39,105 bases of DNA. It comes from Planctomycetota bacterium (GTDB lineage Bacteria > Planctomycetota > Planctomycetia > Planctomycetales > Planctomycetaceae). Positions 25,839 to 34,255 of the stretch are shown here, piece after piece. Below the pieces are notes generated by a model. That model was not told the DNA's origin. It was given only the letters and a program-made list of their open reading frames with translations, and ran no database searches. A program made the position numbers and the translations under genes. The stretch lies in assembly GCA_003670925.1 (NCBI GenBank), contig QWQG01000027.1, positions 1-39,105 on the forward strand, in the 5' to 3' direction. Each line of letters begins with the position of its first letter. The first letter of the stretch is position 1.

Positions 25839-26237
25839 TCCGCGCAAACATCCAGCGTTCCCTGCCCATGGCAGTGGTTCTGAAATCGTTTTCCTGCGAT
25901 CGGAGTGACTTCGGAGCATGGATGACAACTTGTTTGACGCAAATCACTCAAATCCCACTTCAAATCAGCCGGCCTTATCGCCTTCTGAATCTGATCTCAG
26001 GATTCTATGACGTCTGAAATTTGGGTGTGTTTCAAACGCCGGCGATTCGTAAAAACAGCTTTGCCAGCGTTGGAGAGAGAAAGGTATGGAGAGATTCAGA
26101 AGGGATGGGAACGGCAAAAATTGGCAAGTATGAAACCGAGCTCATCTGCGTGCTGCGTATTGGATTTCCATCTATTTAAGAAGGTCTGCCGTGCGTCACC
26201 AGACAAATGAACGTCTCTTGCTCGAGCAATAGGCCGA
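25839..26237. other. Leader/intergenic region of the polysaccharide cassette
   Basis: This is about 400 bp between the predicted promoter at 26238-26267 and the export gene start. I see no convincing gene. Short open frames here (for example 26007-26210 on the plus strand) have no start signal, motif or composition to support them. I looked for a c-di-GMP-type riboswitch and did not find its conserved blocks. If the promoter is real, the leader is unusually long for this gene class. Confidence 0.35.
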
Positions 26238-26267
26238 GTTTTACGAAAAAAATGGGGATTCGGTCAA
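26238..26267 (-). promoter_or_regulatory. Promoter candidate for the exopolysaccharide cassette
   Basis: On the minus strand TTGACC (26262-26267), an 18-nt spacer and TAAAAC (26238-26243) form a sigma70-like site; the -10 box is weak (4 of 6). The same TTGACC and 18-nt spacing occur at 8857-8886. It lies about 400 bp before the chosen start of the export gene and 130 bp after the AsmA-like gene. Confidence 0.4.
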
Positions 26268-26399
26268 GACGAACCTGCCGAACTTGCCTCACCCATAAAT
26301 CATTTGCCACACACAACTTATGTAAAAACAGAGGTCTAGCGATGTCGTCTAGATTTGAGAATGTGGCAACTTCTGCGCGAGATCGCGAGATCATGCAAT

Positions 26400-27830
26400 T
26401 TATTTTCGGAGAGATTTGCGTTCCGCACGCTTCTGCTTTGTTTGTTTGTCCACAGCGCGGATCAAATTCAGAATGCTGCCGGGCAGATTCTGCTTCACCT
26501 GTTCCTGATCCTGACTTCCGACATGCTGCATAAGGTCGATCACAGCCCCTGGCAGCGACGGCGCCTCTTCTGTGTGCTGTGTCGGAGAGATTCGGCTCGA
26601 CAAATCGCCGAGCAGATTCATGCCTTCCGGCAATTGCAGATGTGGTTCGGAAACAGTCCCCCCCACGCGAAACTGCATCGGTGTCCCCGTAAGCTGCGAC
26701 AGCACCGCCAAGAATGGACGTCCGGCGGGCACGATTTTTGGTAGATTCACTGTCAGTAACAGTTCCAGCGTTTCATCCAAATGGACGATGCCAGACGATG
26801 TGACGGTCAACTCCTGAGCCAACTGTGGCAGCAAAAACACCATCCCGTCGTGTGCGATGCCGTCTTTTGACACCGAAAATTCAACCCGCGAATCCTTCAA
26901 AACCTGAATCTGGTCAGGCTGCGACGTACCGCTCACCTGCCCGAAAAGTGCCGTCAGTTGCTGCGTCCAATGTTCCTTAAGACGAGCTTCGAGAGCATGA
27001 AATTCAGCGCGACCATGAATCTGAATGTTGACACTTTCGCCGTGCTCCAGGCCCAGAGTCTCCCCGGAATTCAGATTTGATGCAGGATTTTTGTCGAGCG
27101 GAAGATGCATCTCATCCAACCACACTGAAACACTGCCGGACAATTCGGTGGACTGTGTCAGCAAGGGCGCGATCAACGCTAAATTTTGCTGAGTGTCCGA
27201 TTCGGAAATCACTTTGTGGTCTAAGACCAACACAGGTTGAATGTTGAGCATTCGCTGACCATCGACATCCGGACCAATATTCCCTGTGATGGTCAGTTGA
27301 CGCAGTTCCACAATCGGCATCGCGCGGTGGGCAACACTGAGTTCCAACGAACAGTCGTCGATGCGAAACGACAATTCAGACTTCGACGGTTTAAATTCGC
27401 CTTTCAAGGGCCACTCACCATCAGCATTCAGACGCACTTTAAGCGACGATTCTACCAGCCGGATTTCACCTAGATGAACCCGGTCTGTCATCAAGGATAG
27501 CAGGCCTTTTGTGGTGCGAATCTCTTTCACCGTCCACTCAATTTGGCCTTCCGCATCCACCATGCAAACGTCATGAAACACCACCGGAGCAATCCATCCA
27601 CCCGTGGCGGATTTCGCCGTGGCCGTAAATTCTTCCCTGTCAATTGCGGAATTCAGCAGGCTGTTTCGCAGAGCCGTGGCGGTCAACAACGTCGGTGCCA
27701 GACTGACACCGACACTCAGCATGGAGAGCAGAATCGAGCTTGCTACGACGCCACGACGCTTCCAGAGTTGCGGTTTTCTAGGAGCCGGCATCATCTGCAC
27801 CGACGGATTTGAGACTTCCTCTGTCTTCAT
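26400..27830 (-). CDS. AsmA-like membrane-anchored protein of unknown function
   Basis: The open frame runs back to 28340, but its first 170 residues overlap the divergent antiporter gene and look non-coding. The ATG at 27828-27830 (MKTEEVSNPSVQMMPAPRKP) has GAGGAG 8 nt upstream and is the likely start, giving 476 residues. One helix (GVVASSILLSMLSVGVSLAP) is followed by a beta-rich region with AsmA/DUF748-type features. These include GGWIAPVVFHDVCMVDAEG near 75, MTDRVHLGEIRLVESSLKVR, and near the end GTPMQFRVGGTVSEPHLQLP. AsmA-like proteins lie in the periplasm and affect the outer membrane or lipid transfer. The similarity is by pattern only. Confidence 0.72.
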   Translation of the reverse strand: MKTEEVSNPSVQMMPAPRKPQLWKRRGVVASSILLSMLSVGVSLAPTLLTATALRNSLLNSAIDREEFTATAKSATGGWIAPVVFHDVCMVDAEGQIEWTVKEIRTTKGLLSLMTDRVHLGEIRLVESSLKVRLNADGEWPLKGEFKPSKSELSFRIDDCSLELSVAHRAMPIVELRQLTITGNIGPDVDGQRMLNIQPVLVLDHKVISESDTQQNLALIAPLLTQSTELSGSVSVWLDEMHLPLDKNPASNLNSGETLGLEHGESVNIQIHGRAEFHALEARLKEHWTQQLTALFGQVSGTSQPDQIQVLKDSRVEFSVSKDGIAHDGMVFLLPQLAQELTVTSSGIVHLDETLELLLTVNLPKIVPAGRPFLAVLSQLTGTPMQFRVGGTVSEPHLQLPEGMNLLGDLSSRISPTQHTEEAPSLPGAVIDLMQHVGSQDQEQVKQNLPGSILNLIRAVDKQTKQKRAERKSLRK

Positions 27831-28205
27831 CAGGAGTACTCCTCTTCGAGACCATAAACATCCCCACACAGTCCGCACGCCGGCCATCAGCGATTCATCC
27901 TGCCAGCGGCAGTCTAACACTGTCCGCCGTCGAAAGTCAGCCGTTCTATGTTTCCGGAGGCGAGCGGAGCAGCTTCTGCCCGTTTGAATCAAGGCGGTAG
28001 ACAGCGCCATGACGGCATGCAGACTTGCTCCCACGATTTCCGCCAGACGTTTCATGCCTATCTCGCCCCCCCACCGGAAACGGCGATGGTTCGGTCGAAA
28101 TGCAAAGTTCTTTTGCGTAAACTCCGAGAAACATCGACTCGATCCCCGTGTTCTGTTGTCAGTCACGTTTCGGGATCCGGTCCTTTTTTGAGCATTTGAT
28201 CTATC
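27831..28205. other. Divergent intergenic region with a palindrome over the ribosome-binding site
   Basis: These 375 bp separate the AsmA-like gene (minus) from the antiporter gene (plus). A perfect 12-bp palindrome AGGAGTACTCCT (27832-27843) covers the Shine-Dalgarno of the minus-strand gene, so a hairpin could mask it. I found no promoter on either strand that I would defend. Open frames through this region are not supported as genes. Confidence 0.4.
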
Positions 28206-29561
28206 ATGAATCCAACTTCGCAGGAAATACTTGCCACGGTTCTGTTCGCCCTCGCCGTGCTGCACACGTTTTTTGTAAAGCGATTTGCGCACTGGGCGCA
28301 TAAGTATCCGGCAGGCTCTGTCGGCGAGAATGTACTCCACTTTCTTGCGGAAACGGAAATTGTATTCGGAGTCTGGGCAGCGATCCTAGTCATCGGCATC
28401 GCCGTGTTGAACGGCTCAATTGATGACGCCGTGACCTACGTCGAAAAACTCGGTGGTAGCAGTGATCCTGCCGAGGTCGAGAAGCTCGGTTCAGTTGCGG
28501 AAGCAGTGGATTACGTCAAAGGAACTACAGACAGCTATAAGGAACCAAAGTTTGTGATGATCGTGATGATCATGGCGGCCACGAGGCCAGTCGTGAACAT
28601 GGCTGAACTGCTCATTCTCTGGATCGCACGCCTGCTCCCGATGCGGGAAAGCGTCTCGTTCTACATCGCCGCTCTGTCTTTCGGCAGCCTATTTGGATCG
28701 TTCATTACTGAGCCCGCGGCGATGACGCTGTTAGCAATGCTGCTGCGCCGGCGCTACTTCGATCAAAACATCGGTAGGACGCTGGCCTACGCAACTATTG
28801 GACTGCTGTTCGTCAATGTGTCGATCGGCGGCACCTTGACGCATTTCGCGGCCCCCCCGGTGCTGATGGTGGCCAGCAAGTGGGGTTGGGGAACATGGTT
28901 CATGGCCTCCACGTTTGGCTGGCGAGCGGCCGCCAGTTGCCTGTGTTCAACATTGATGGTCGCTCTCTGCTTCTGGAAACAGCTCAGCCTTGTCCAAGCG
29001 GACACAACAGAACGGCAAGCCATCCCTGCATGGCTTACCGCCCTGCATCTGGTCTTTCTCGGAGCCGTCGTTGCTTTTGCGCATCATGCCGATGTGTTTG
29101 TGGGGATCTTTATGATTTTTCTGGGGCTGGTGGCAGCGACTCAGGAGTATCAGGAACCTCTCAAGCTAAAAGAAGGGTTGCTCGTCGGATTCTTCCTTGC
29201 TGGTCTCGTCACTCTGGGGTCACTCCAAAATTATTGGCTTAAGCCGCTGATCATCAGCCTAGATGGAGCACAACTGTATTTTGGTGCCACGGCGTTAACT
29301 GCAATTACGGACAACGCCGCGCTGACATTTCTGGGCTCGCAGGTTCAAGGCATCTCGGACGAACTGAAGTACGCTCTCGTTGCGGGAGCGGTTACAGGGG
29401 GAGGTCTGACGGTGATCGCCAACGCTCCGAACCCAGCCGGGGCCGGGATTCTGCAGTCATCGAAAGCGTTTGGCGATGACGGCATTCATCCAGTAGGTCT
29501 GTTTCTAGGTGCCACGCCGCCAACTCTGATGGCGATCGCGTTTTTCTGGTTCATCGGGTAA
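28206..29561 (+). CDS. Putative Na+/H+ antiporter (family formerly DUF1504)
   Basis: The 451-residue protein has about 11-12 membrane helices from end to end. It opens with EILATVLFALAVLHTFFVKR, then VLHFLAETEIVFGVWAAILV. Later motifs are MIMAATRPVVNMAELLILWI, GSFITEPAAMTLLAMLLRRR, and TALTAITDNAALTFLGSQVQ. The conserved acidic residue in TEPA and the aspartate/asparagine in TDNAA are typical of ion-translocating helices in this antiporter family. It lacks obvious accessory subunits, so it would act alone in the inner membrane. It is divergent from the AsmA-like gene and convergent with the ketosynthase gene, with only 9 bp between stops. Ion specificity is inferred from the family name. Confidence 0.85.
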   Translation: MNPTSQEILATVLFALAVLHTFFVKRFAHWAHKYPAGSVGENVLHFLAETEIVFGVWAAILVIGIAVLNGSIDDAVTYVEKLGGSSDPAEVEKLGSVAEAVDYVKGTTDSYKEPKFVMIVMIMAATRPVVNMAELLILWIARLLPMRESVSFYIAALSFGSLFGSFITEPAAMTLLAMLLRRRYFDQNIGRTLAYATIGLLFVNVSIGGTLTHFAAPPVLMVASKWGWGTWFMASTFGWRAAASCLCSTLMVALCFWKQLSLVQADTTERQAIPAWLTALHLVFLGAVVAFAHHADVFVGIFMIFLGLVAATQEYQEPLKLKEGLLVGFFLAGLVTLGSLQNYWLKPLIISLDGAQLYFGATALTAITDNAALTFLGSQVQGISDELKYALVAGAVTGGGLTVIANAPNPAGAGILQSSKAFGDDGIHPVGLFLGATPPTLMAIAFFWFIG

Positions 29562-29570
29562 TGACGAGCC

Positions 29571-30857
29571 TTAAATCGCCCGCAGCACGGCGGCAGCACT
29601 CTGGCCCATTGCCGTGCGATTCACGGTCACAGCCATCCGATTTCGCATGCGAACAGCCTCGCCACGCACGACGTTCAGACCGCAACGCGGGTCAGGGATT
29701 TCGTAGTTAAGTGTGGCCGGGACATAACCGTTCTTGAGTGACAATAAAGTCCCGGCGAGTTCAACTGCACCGGCACCCGCATCAAAATGTCCAACATAAC
29801 TTTTCAAGGCAGTCACCGGAACGTTCATGATGTAATCGCCAAGCACACGATGATAGGCGCGGGCTTCGACAATGTCATCCGGCTGAGTACTCTTGCCCTG
29901 CGCATTAATGTGGCCCAGTTCATCCGGCCGCACACCAGATTGTCGCAACGCCGATTCCATGGCGCGCACAAGTCCTAGGCCGGCGGCTTCATTCGCCGCA
30001 CCGCGTCCGTCACAACCCGCGCCTGTCCCAAGGATTTCTGCGTAGATCTCGGCACCGCGGGCGACTGCGTGTTCATAGCTTTCCACCATGAACGAAGCCG
30101 CACCTTCACCAACCACGGCCCCTTCGCGTTCAAAATCGAACGGTCGGCAAGCACGTTTCGGATCATCAGATCGGCGCGATAGACCTTCAAAGCAATGGAA
30201 CTTGGCGATGTCCACCGGATGAATGTTCGAACTGCAGGCCCCCACAATCATGCAGTCAGCGCGATCGGCTTGGATCACCCGCACGGCTTCTGACAACGCC
30301 AGCAATGCCGATGCGTCCCGACAGGTAATTGTGTTATTGGGCCCACATGCATTGTGATCGATGGATACGTGGCTGGCAGGCATGTTCGGCATCTGCCGCA
30401 GCAACCACAAAGGGGCGATCTCAGCCAGTGCTTTCGGACCCCATTTGTTGACGTCAATTCCGCCTTCAGCACGGCAAACTTCGACGGCCGCAGCGAGTTC
30501 ACTCGGGTGACAAGTCATCCGTCCAGAACCAAACACAACGCCAAATCGGTACGGATCCACCATCCCAGTTGCAAGACCCGAATCCTTCACCGCCAGATTT
30601 GATGACGCCACACCCAGCTGGATCGCACGAGTCATCACCTTCACGAATTTCTTGTCGCGAAGATAGTCGGCAGGATTAAAATCGCGAACTTCAGCACCAA
30701 ATGCCGAAGGCAACCCCTCAGACGGCATCGATTGTAGAAAATCAATCCCCGATCGACTGTGGACAAGACTGTCCCAAAAAGTGTCATTGCCGATGCCAAT
30801 GGGTGAAACCACACCGACACCCGTCACAACAACCCGGATTCTGCTGCGCCCAGACAT
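29571..30857 (-). CDS. Beta-ketoacyl-ACP synthase (FabF-like) with an altered catalytic triad
   Basis: The 428-residue protein has the FabF layout throughout: VVVTGVGVVSPIGIGNDTFW at the start, EGAVVGEGAASFMVESYEHA near 245-264, and KSYVGHFDAGAGAVELAGTL near 352-371. The nucleophile is C171 in DHNACGPNNT, unlike the usual TACSS context. The first catalytic histidine, normally in NAHGTST, is Q320 here (INAQGKSTQP; codon CAG). The second, H357, is kept. The spacing between Q320 and H357 (37 residues) equals that in E. coli FabF. Loss of the first His would be expected to alter decarboxylation or condensation, so it may act on an unusual substrate. No ACP, ketoreductase or acyltransferase gene is nearby. 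A good promoter lies upstream at 31137-31165. Confidence 0.9.
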   Translation of the reverse strand: MSGRSRIRVVVTGVGVVSPIGIGNDTFWDSLVHSRSGIDFLQSMPSEGLPSAFGAEVRDFNPADYLRDKKFVKVMTRAIQLGVASSNLAVKDSGLATGMVDPYRFGVVFGSGRMTCHPSELAAAVEVCRAEGGIDVNKWGPKALAEIAPLWLLRQMPNMPASHVSIDHNACGPNNTITCRDASALLALSEAVRVIQADRADCMIVGACSSNIHPVDIAKFHCFEGLSRRSDDPKRACRPFDFEREGAVVGEGAASFMVESYEHAVARGAEIYAEILGTGAGCDGRGAANEAAGLGLVRAMESALRQSGVRPDELGHINAQGKSTQPDDIVEARAYHRVLGDYIMNVPVTALKSYVGHFDAGAGAVELAGTLLSLKNGYVPATLNYEIPDPRCGLNVVRGEAVRMRNRMAVTVNRTAMGQSAAAVLRAI

Positions 30858-31136
30858 GGAAACGCCTCACTTTAGACACCTGCATCGCGACTCAACACTT
30901 TGCAGATGTGACCCATCGTGGATTCATCGGAAAATCCTTCCCAATGAAATATCAGCCCTGTTTCCCCATGAACTCAAGGCCGATCGTATCCGACATCCCG
31001 CCTTACCCTCTTTCATCTCATTGCCCCCGCAAAGAAATGTTTCGGCGATCCAGCTTTCAATGATGTCGGCAAATTCTGTGTTCGAATACAAAGCATCCCC
31101 GCTCCAGTACCGACTCACAGAACTTTCAAGCTGCTG
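30858..31136. other. Leader region of the ketosynthase gene
   Basis: About 280 bp between the promoter at 31137-31165 and the ketosynthase start. Only very short open frames with weak ribosome-binding sites occur on the minus strand, of 27, 14 and 11 codons. None resembles an acyl carrier protein. No hairpin-rich structure stands out. The rest of the gap to the DJ-1/PfpI gene (31166-31247) shows nothing identifiable. Confidence 0.35.
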
Positions 31137-31165
31137 ATTACACGCCGATCTGAGCAAACTGTCAA
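31137..31165 (-). promoter_or_regulatory. Strong sigma70-like promoter for the ketosynthase gene
   Basis: On the minus strand TTGACA (31160-31165, 6 of 6), a 17-nt spacer and TGTAAT (31137-31142, 5 of 6) form one of the two best promoters in the window. Transcription would start near 31130, giving a leader of about 270 nt. Confidence 0.65.
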
Positions 31166-31247
31166 GTCGCCTTCTTCAAAGCAAAGCCGACTTCGTGATT
31201 TTCAACACTGTTCTCATGTCCACAACCATGGGCGATTTCCCCTTGAT

Positions 31248-31820
31248 TTACAGGACTCCGAGCAATTTGAGGAATTCCCTGCAAAACTCTGGGTGAGCTG
31301 GCCAAGCTGGGGCTGTCACCAGATTCTTATCAACGAGAGCCTTGTCGATCGCAATTTCGGCATATTTGCCACCAGCCAGCGTAATCTCAGGGCCACACGC
31401 TGGATACGCTGTACACGTCCGGCCTTTCACGATGCCAGCCGCCGTGAGAATCTGTAATCCATGACAAATGGCAGCAATCGGCTTACTGGACGTATCGAAC
31501 GCACGCACAATTTCGAGAACACGCATGTTTAATCGCAGGTATTCGGGCGCCCGTCCGCCTGGGATCAACAGCCCGTCGTAGTCAACTTCTTGGACCGTAG
31601 CAAAGTCTGCGTTCAGCGTAAAATTGTGACCCGGCTTTTCGCTGTACGTCTGATCGCCTTCAAAATCGTGAATCGCCGTCCGAATTTTGTCCCCAGCTTT
31701 CCTTTCGGGACAAACGGCATCGACGTGTACACCCACGGTCAACAGCGTCTGAAAGGGAACCATGATTTCGTAGTCTTCCACGAAGTCACCGGCGATGAGA
31801 AGGACACGTTTGGGGATCAT
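31248..31820 (-). CDS. DJ-1/PfpI family protein (class I glutamine amidotransferase fold)
   Basis: The 190-residue protein starts [20 protein letters not shown], with the conserved glutamate of the DJ-1/PfpI active site in FVEDYE. The nucleophile elbow is [16 protein letters not shown] (Cys about residue 118). [16 protein letters not shown] precedes it. Members include cysteine peptidases, glyoxalase III/deglycase-type enzymes and stress proteins; the exact activity cannot be told from sequence. An AGGA motif lies 8 nt before the ATG. The gene follows the alpha/beta hydrolase by 74 bp in the same direction, so the two may be co-transcribed. Confidence 0.92.
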   Translation of the reverse strand: MIPKRVLLIAGDFVEDYEIMVPFQTLLTVGVHVDAVCPERKAGDKIRTAIHDFEGDQTYSEKPGHNFTLNADFATVQEVDYDGLLIPGGRAPEYLRLNMRVLEIVRAFDTSSKPIAAICHGLQILTAAGIVKGRTCTAYPACGPEITLAGGKYAEIAIDKALVDKNLVTAPAWPAHPEFCREFLKLLGVL

Positions 31821-31894
31821 CTGAGATTCCTAGTTGTTGACTATTAAGAAAGCATTTCTGTAATCGGGCTGAAGTTGACGTACCATCGGCCGCC

Positions 31895-32752
31895 TCACAA
31901 CGATTCAAGGAATGCGGCCGTCTGTAACGATGCTTCGCTTCTCATTTGCCAATGCAAGAGATGCCCGGCTGTCGGAAAATCAATCCGTGTGCCGTCGGAT
32001 AACTGACCGATGAGGCGATCAGCATCGTCAGCTGGCAACATGCCTCCCAACGCTGTGTTGCCGCGAAGCAGCAAGGTGGGGCAATGAATCGCCTTGAAGA
32101 TCGAGTCCAAGTCGTAGCCTTTCTGCCAATCGTCTTCGAGAATTGTCTGGATCACGTTTGGGTCGAGCTGCCGCACACAGCTGGCCGTAAACCGCAGCGA
32201 AACCGCGTCACGAACGTCGCCAAGTTTCAACGCGCGCCCGTCTGCCGTGGGCTGCATGGGGACGTCTCGCAGTTGCAATGCGATTTCCTGTGACGAAAGA
32301 TCACTCCGACCGGCCCATTGCCGCATCGCCACAAACGTCGGATGGTAGTTTGTCGCTTCAAGGTTCCGCCAAAAAAACATCGATGGCGGATCTTCAAGCA
32401 CGAGGGCCAAAACCATATCCGGTACCTGAGCTGCCACCGCGGCCGCGACGAGCGAACCTAGCGAATGACCGTACACGATCGTCGGCCGACCGATCGCTTG
32501 CAAAGCCGCTATTGCGTCATGGACGTAATCCGTCACATGATATCGGGTGCCAGCGCGCCCCGACAGACCATGGCCTCGAAAATCAATCGCCGAAATCCGG
32601 AAGTGCTCCGGCAACATGGCCGCAAACGCGGAAAAAGTCCGCCCTGCTCTGGCAACTCCGTGCAACATCAGCAGGTCGCGCCCGCCACCAGATTTGAGTT
32701 CAAACATGTGGATCGAAACAGCGTCGCTGGTCGTAAGTTCCAGGTTGGGCAT
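31895..32752 (-). CDS. Alpha/beta hydrolase
   Basis: The frame is open from 32803, but the ATG at 32750-32752 (MPNLELTTSDAVSIHMF) has GAAGGA 6 nt upstream and is preferred, giving 285 residues. Visible are the oxyanion-hole segment LLMLHGVARAG, the strand/turn AIDFRGHGLSGR, the nucleophile elbow IVYGHSLGSLVAA (Ser), and the catalytic His in FPTAGHLLHWQ near the C-terminus. A cap-domain region with FFWRNLEATNYHPTF lies between. There is no signal peptide, so it is cytosolic. The substrate is unknown; candidates are esters or C-C-bonded dicarbonyl products. It is divergent from the enolase-superfamily gene with about 90 bp between starts, which suggests one pathway. Confidence 0.9.
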   Translation of the reverse strand: MPNLELTTSDAVSIHMFELKSGGGRDLLMLHGVARAGRTFSAFAAMLPEHFRISAIDFRGHGLSGRAGTRYHVTDYVHDAIAALQAIGRPTIVYGHSLGSLVAAAVAAQVPDMVLALVLEDPPSMFFWRNLEATNYHPTFVAMRQWAGRSDLSSQEIALQLRDVPMQPTADGRALKLGDVRDAVSLRFTASCVRQLDPNVIQTILEDDWQKGYDLDSIFKAIHCPTLLLRGNTALGGMLPADDADRLIGQLSDGTRIDFPTAGHLLHWQMRSEASLQTAAFLESL

Positions 32753-32842
32753 GTACAGTCCTTCATCGGTTAAATTGCCGAAATACTCGTCGTTCGCAGG
32801 CAAGTTGTAACATATTCGTTAAATCTCGGTCGGCTTGATCCT

Positions 32843-34036
32843 ATGCGAATCCATCGCCTTACAGCATTTCAGATTCCCATCGCATTAAAGAAGCCCGTGC
32901 GGCATGCGTCGCATGCGCGACGGGCAAACGAAACGCTCATCATCCGCTGTGTGATGGACGACGGCAGTTGCGGCTGGGGTGAAGGGCTGCCGCGCACGTA
33001 TGTGACCGGCGAATCAATTGATTCTGTCTGGCGACACCTCACACAGACCGATTTTACACCTCTCCGCGATGTCACATTTTCCAGCGCCTCCGAGGCGAGC
33101 CTTGCGATCGATGCCCTTCAGTTGGCAGACGTCGCGGCTGATCCGGGCATCGACATCCGTGAATGTTTCGGCAACTCCGTCCGCTGTGCCCTCGAACTGG
33201 CAATCTTAGATGCGGCGTGCCGTGCAGAAAAAATCAGTCTGGGCGATTTCATTCAGCAGCATCCCGCTGCGATCAACTTTGCGAAACCCTGTCCCGTTGT
33301 TTTTTATAGCGGTGCAGTTACATCAATGACGCCGCGAGGTCAGTGGATCTCGGCCCTAAAAATGAAGTTATTTGCGTTTCGTCAGGTCAAAGTCAAGGTT
33401 GGTGCCGCGGGCATCAGTGACTACGATTTACTCCGACGTGTGCGGGGAATTGTCGGACCCAAAGTGGATCTCCGACTCGATGCAAATGAAGCATGGCATT
33501 GCGATGAAGTGGCATCAAAAATTGATCCGCTCATGCCATTTCTGCCGACAAGCCTCGAACAACCGGTCCCGCATCCTGAAGTGGCGGGACTCAAACAGGT
33601 CCGTTCAGAAATCACCGTTCCGATCATGCTCGACGAATCCCTGTGCTGCCGGGAAGACGCCACGCGGGCAATCGCTGGCCAATGGTGCGATCTGTTCAAT
33701 CTTCGGCTTTCCAAATGCGGCGGGATCTCACGGTCACTTGAACTCGTGGCATTGGCACGTCAGCATGGCATCGGTTATCAATTGGGTTGTCAGGTTGGTG
33801 AGACCGGAATTCTCTCTGCCGCTGGTCGTCACTTTGCCTGCAACGTGCCGGATATTCGCTATCTGGAAGGCAGTTTCGATCGGTTTCTGGTCCGCGATGC
33901 GCTTTCGGAAGAAGACCTGACGTTCTGCTACGGTGGCAAAGGCACGCGACTGCACGGCACCGGACTGTCCATCGACGTTAACGAATGCAGGGTCCGCCAA
34001 CTCGCAATTCGGACGCTGGAAATCATTGCACCGTAG
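32843..34036 (+). CDS. Mandelate racemase/muconate lactonising enzyme family protein (enolase superfamily)
   Basis: The 397-residue protein has the N-terminal capping domain (residues 1-125, GWGEGLPRTYVTGE) and the barrel with all catalytic positions of the MLE subgroup. These are K183/K185 in KVKVG, metal ligands D213 (DANEAW), E239 (SLEQP) and D264 (MLDES), and the second lysine K291 in LRLSKCGG. QVGETG follows near 318. The two-lysine pattern fits MLE, o-succinylbenzoate synthase and dipeptide-epimerase type enzymes. It does not fit the His-type mandelate racemases. There are no menaquinone or cell-wall recycling neighbours to choose between these. Residues 151-180 include a proline/serine-rich insertion (VVFYSGAVTSMTPRG). 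Confidence 0.92.
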   Translation: MRIHRLTAFQIPIALKKPVRHASHARRANETLIIRCVMDDGSCGWGEGLPRTYVTGESIDSVWRHLTQTDFTPLRDVTFSSASEASLAIDALQLADVAADPGIDIRECFGNSVRCALELAILDAACRAEKISLGDFIQQHPAAINFAKPCPVVFYSGAVTSMTPRGQWISALKMKLFAFRQVKVKVGAAGISDYDLLRRVRGIVGPKVDLRLDANEAWHCDEVASKIDPLMPFLPTSLEQPVPHPEVAGLKQVRSEITVPIMLDESLCCREDATRAIAGQWCDLFNLRLSKCGGISRSLELVALARQHGIGYQLGCQVGETGILSAAGRHFACNVPDIRYLEGSFDRFLVRDALSEEDLTFCYGGKGTRLHGTGLSIDVNECRVRQLAIRTLEIIAP

Positions 34037-34123
34037 TTTCAACCTTAATACGGTATAAACGAAAAAATACGAATAAATTACGGGCAGAGAGACAATCAGT
34101 GGCGGGCAAAGCTCACTCCGTGA

Positions 34124-34167
34124 TCTCCGTGGTAAATCATGCTTCTTAACAACCGAGGACACGGAGA
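34124..34167. repeat. Inverted repeat between convergent genes
   Basis: TCTCCGTG (34124-34131) and CACGGAGA (34160-34167) are perfect complements with a 28-nt loop. They lie in the 219-bp gap between the convergent enolase-superfamily and DUF1501 stops. The stem could end transcripts from either side, but no T-run follows on either strand. Nothing else was recognised in this gap. Confidence 0.4.
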
Positions 34168-34255
34168 AGTCAGTCACGCAGAATCGAACCCGAAAAAAAC
34201 ACAGCGAAACAGGTAGTCCAGCACCCGATTCAGACGGCGCATGTGCAACCGCCGA

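Noticed and set aside
27831-28340. N-terminal extension (170 residues) of the AsmA-like frame
   Set aside because: It overlaps the divergent antiporter gene and lacks a protein-like pattern. A good ribosome-binding site sits at the internal ATG at 27830.
30924-31157. Minus-strand open frame of 77 codons upstream of the ketosynthase
   Set aside because: Its start overlaps the -10/-35 promoter region, it has no ribosome-binding site, and it does not resemble an acyl carrier protein.
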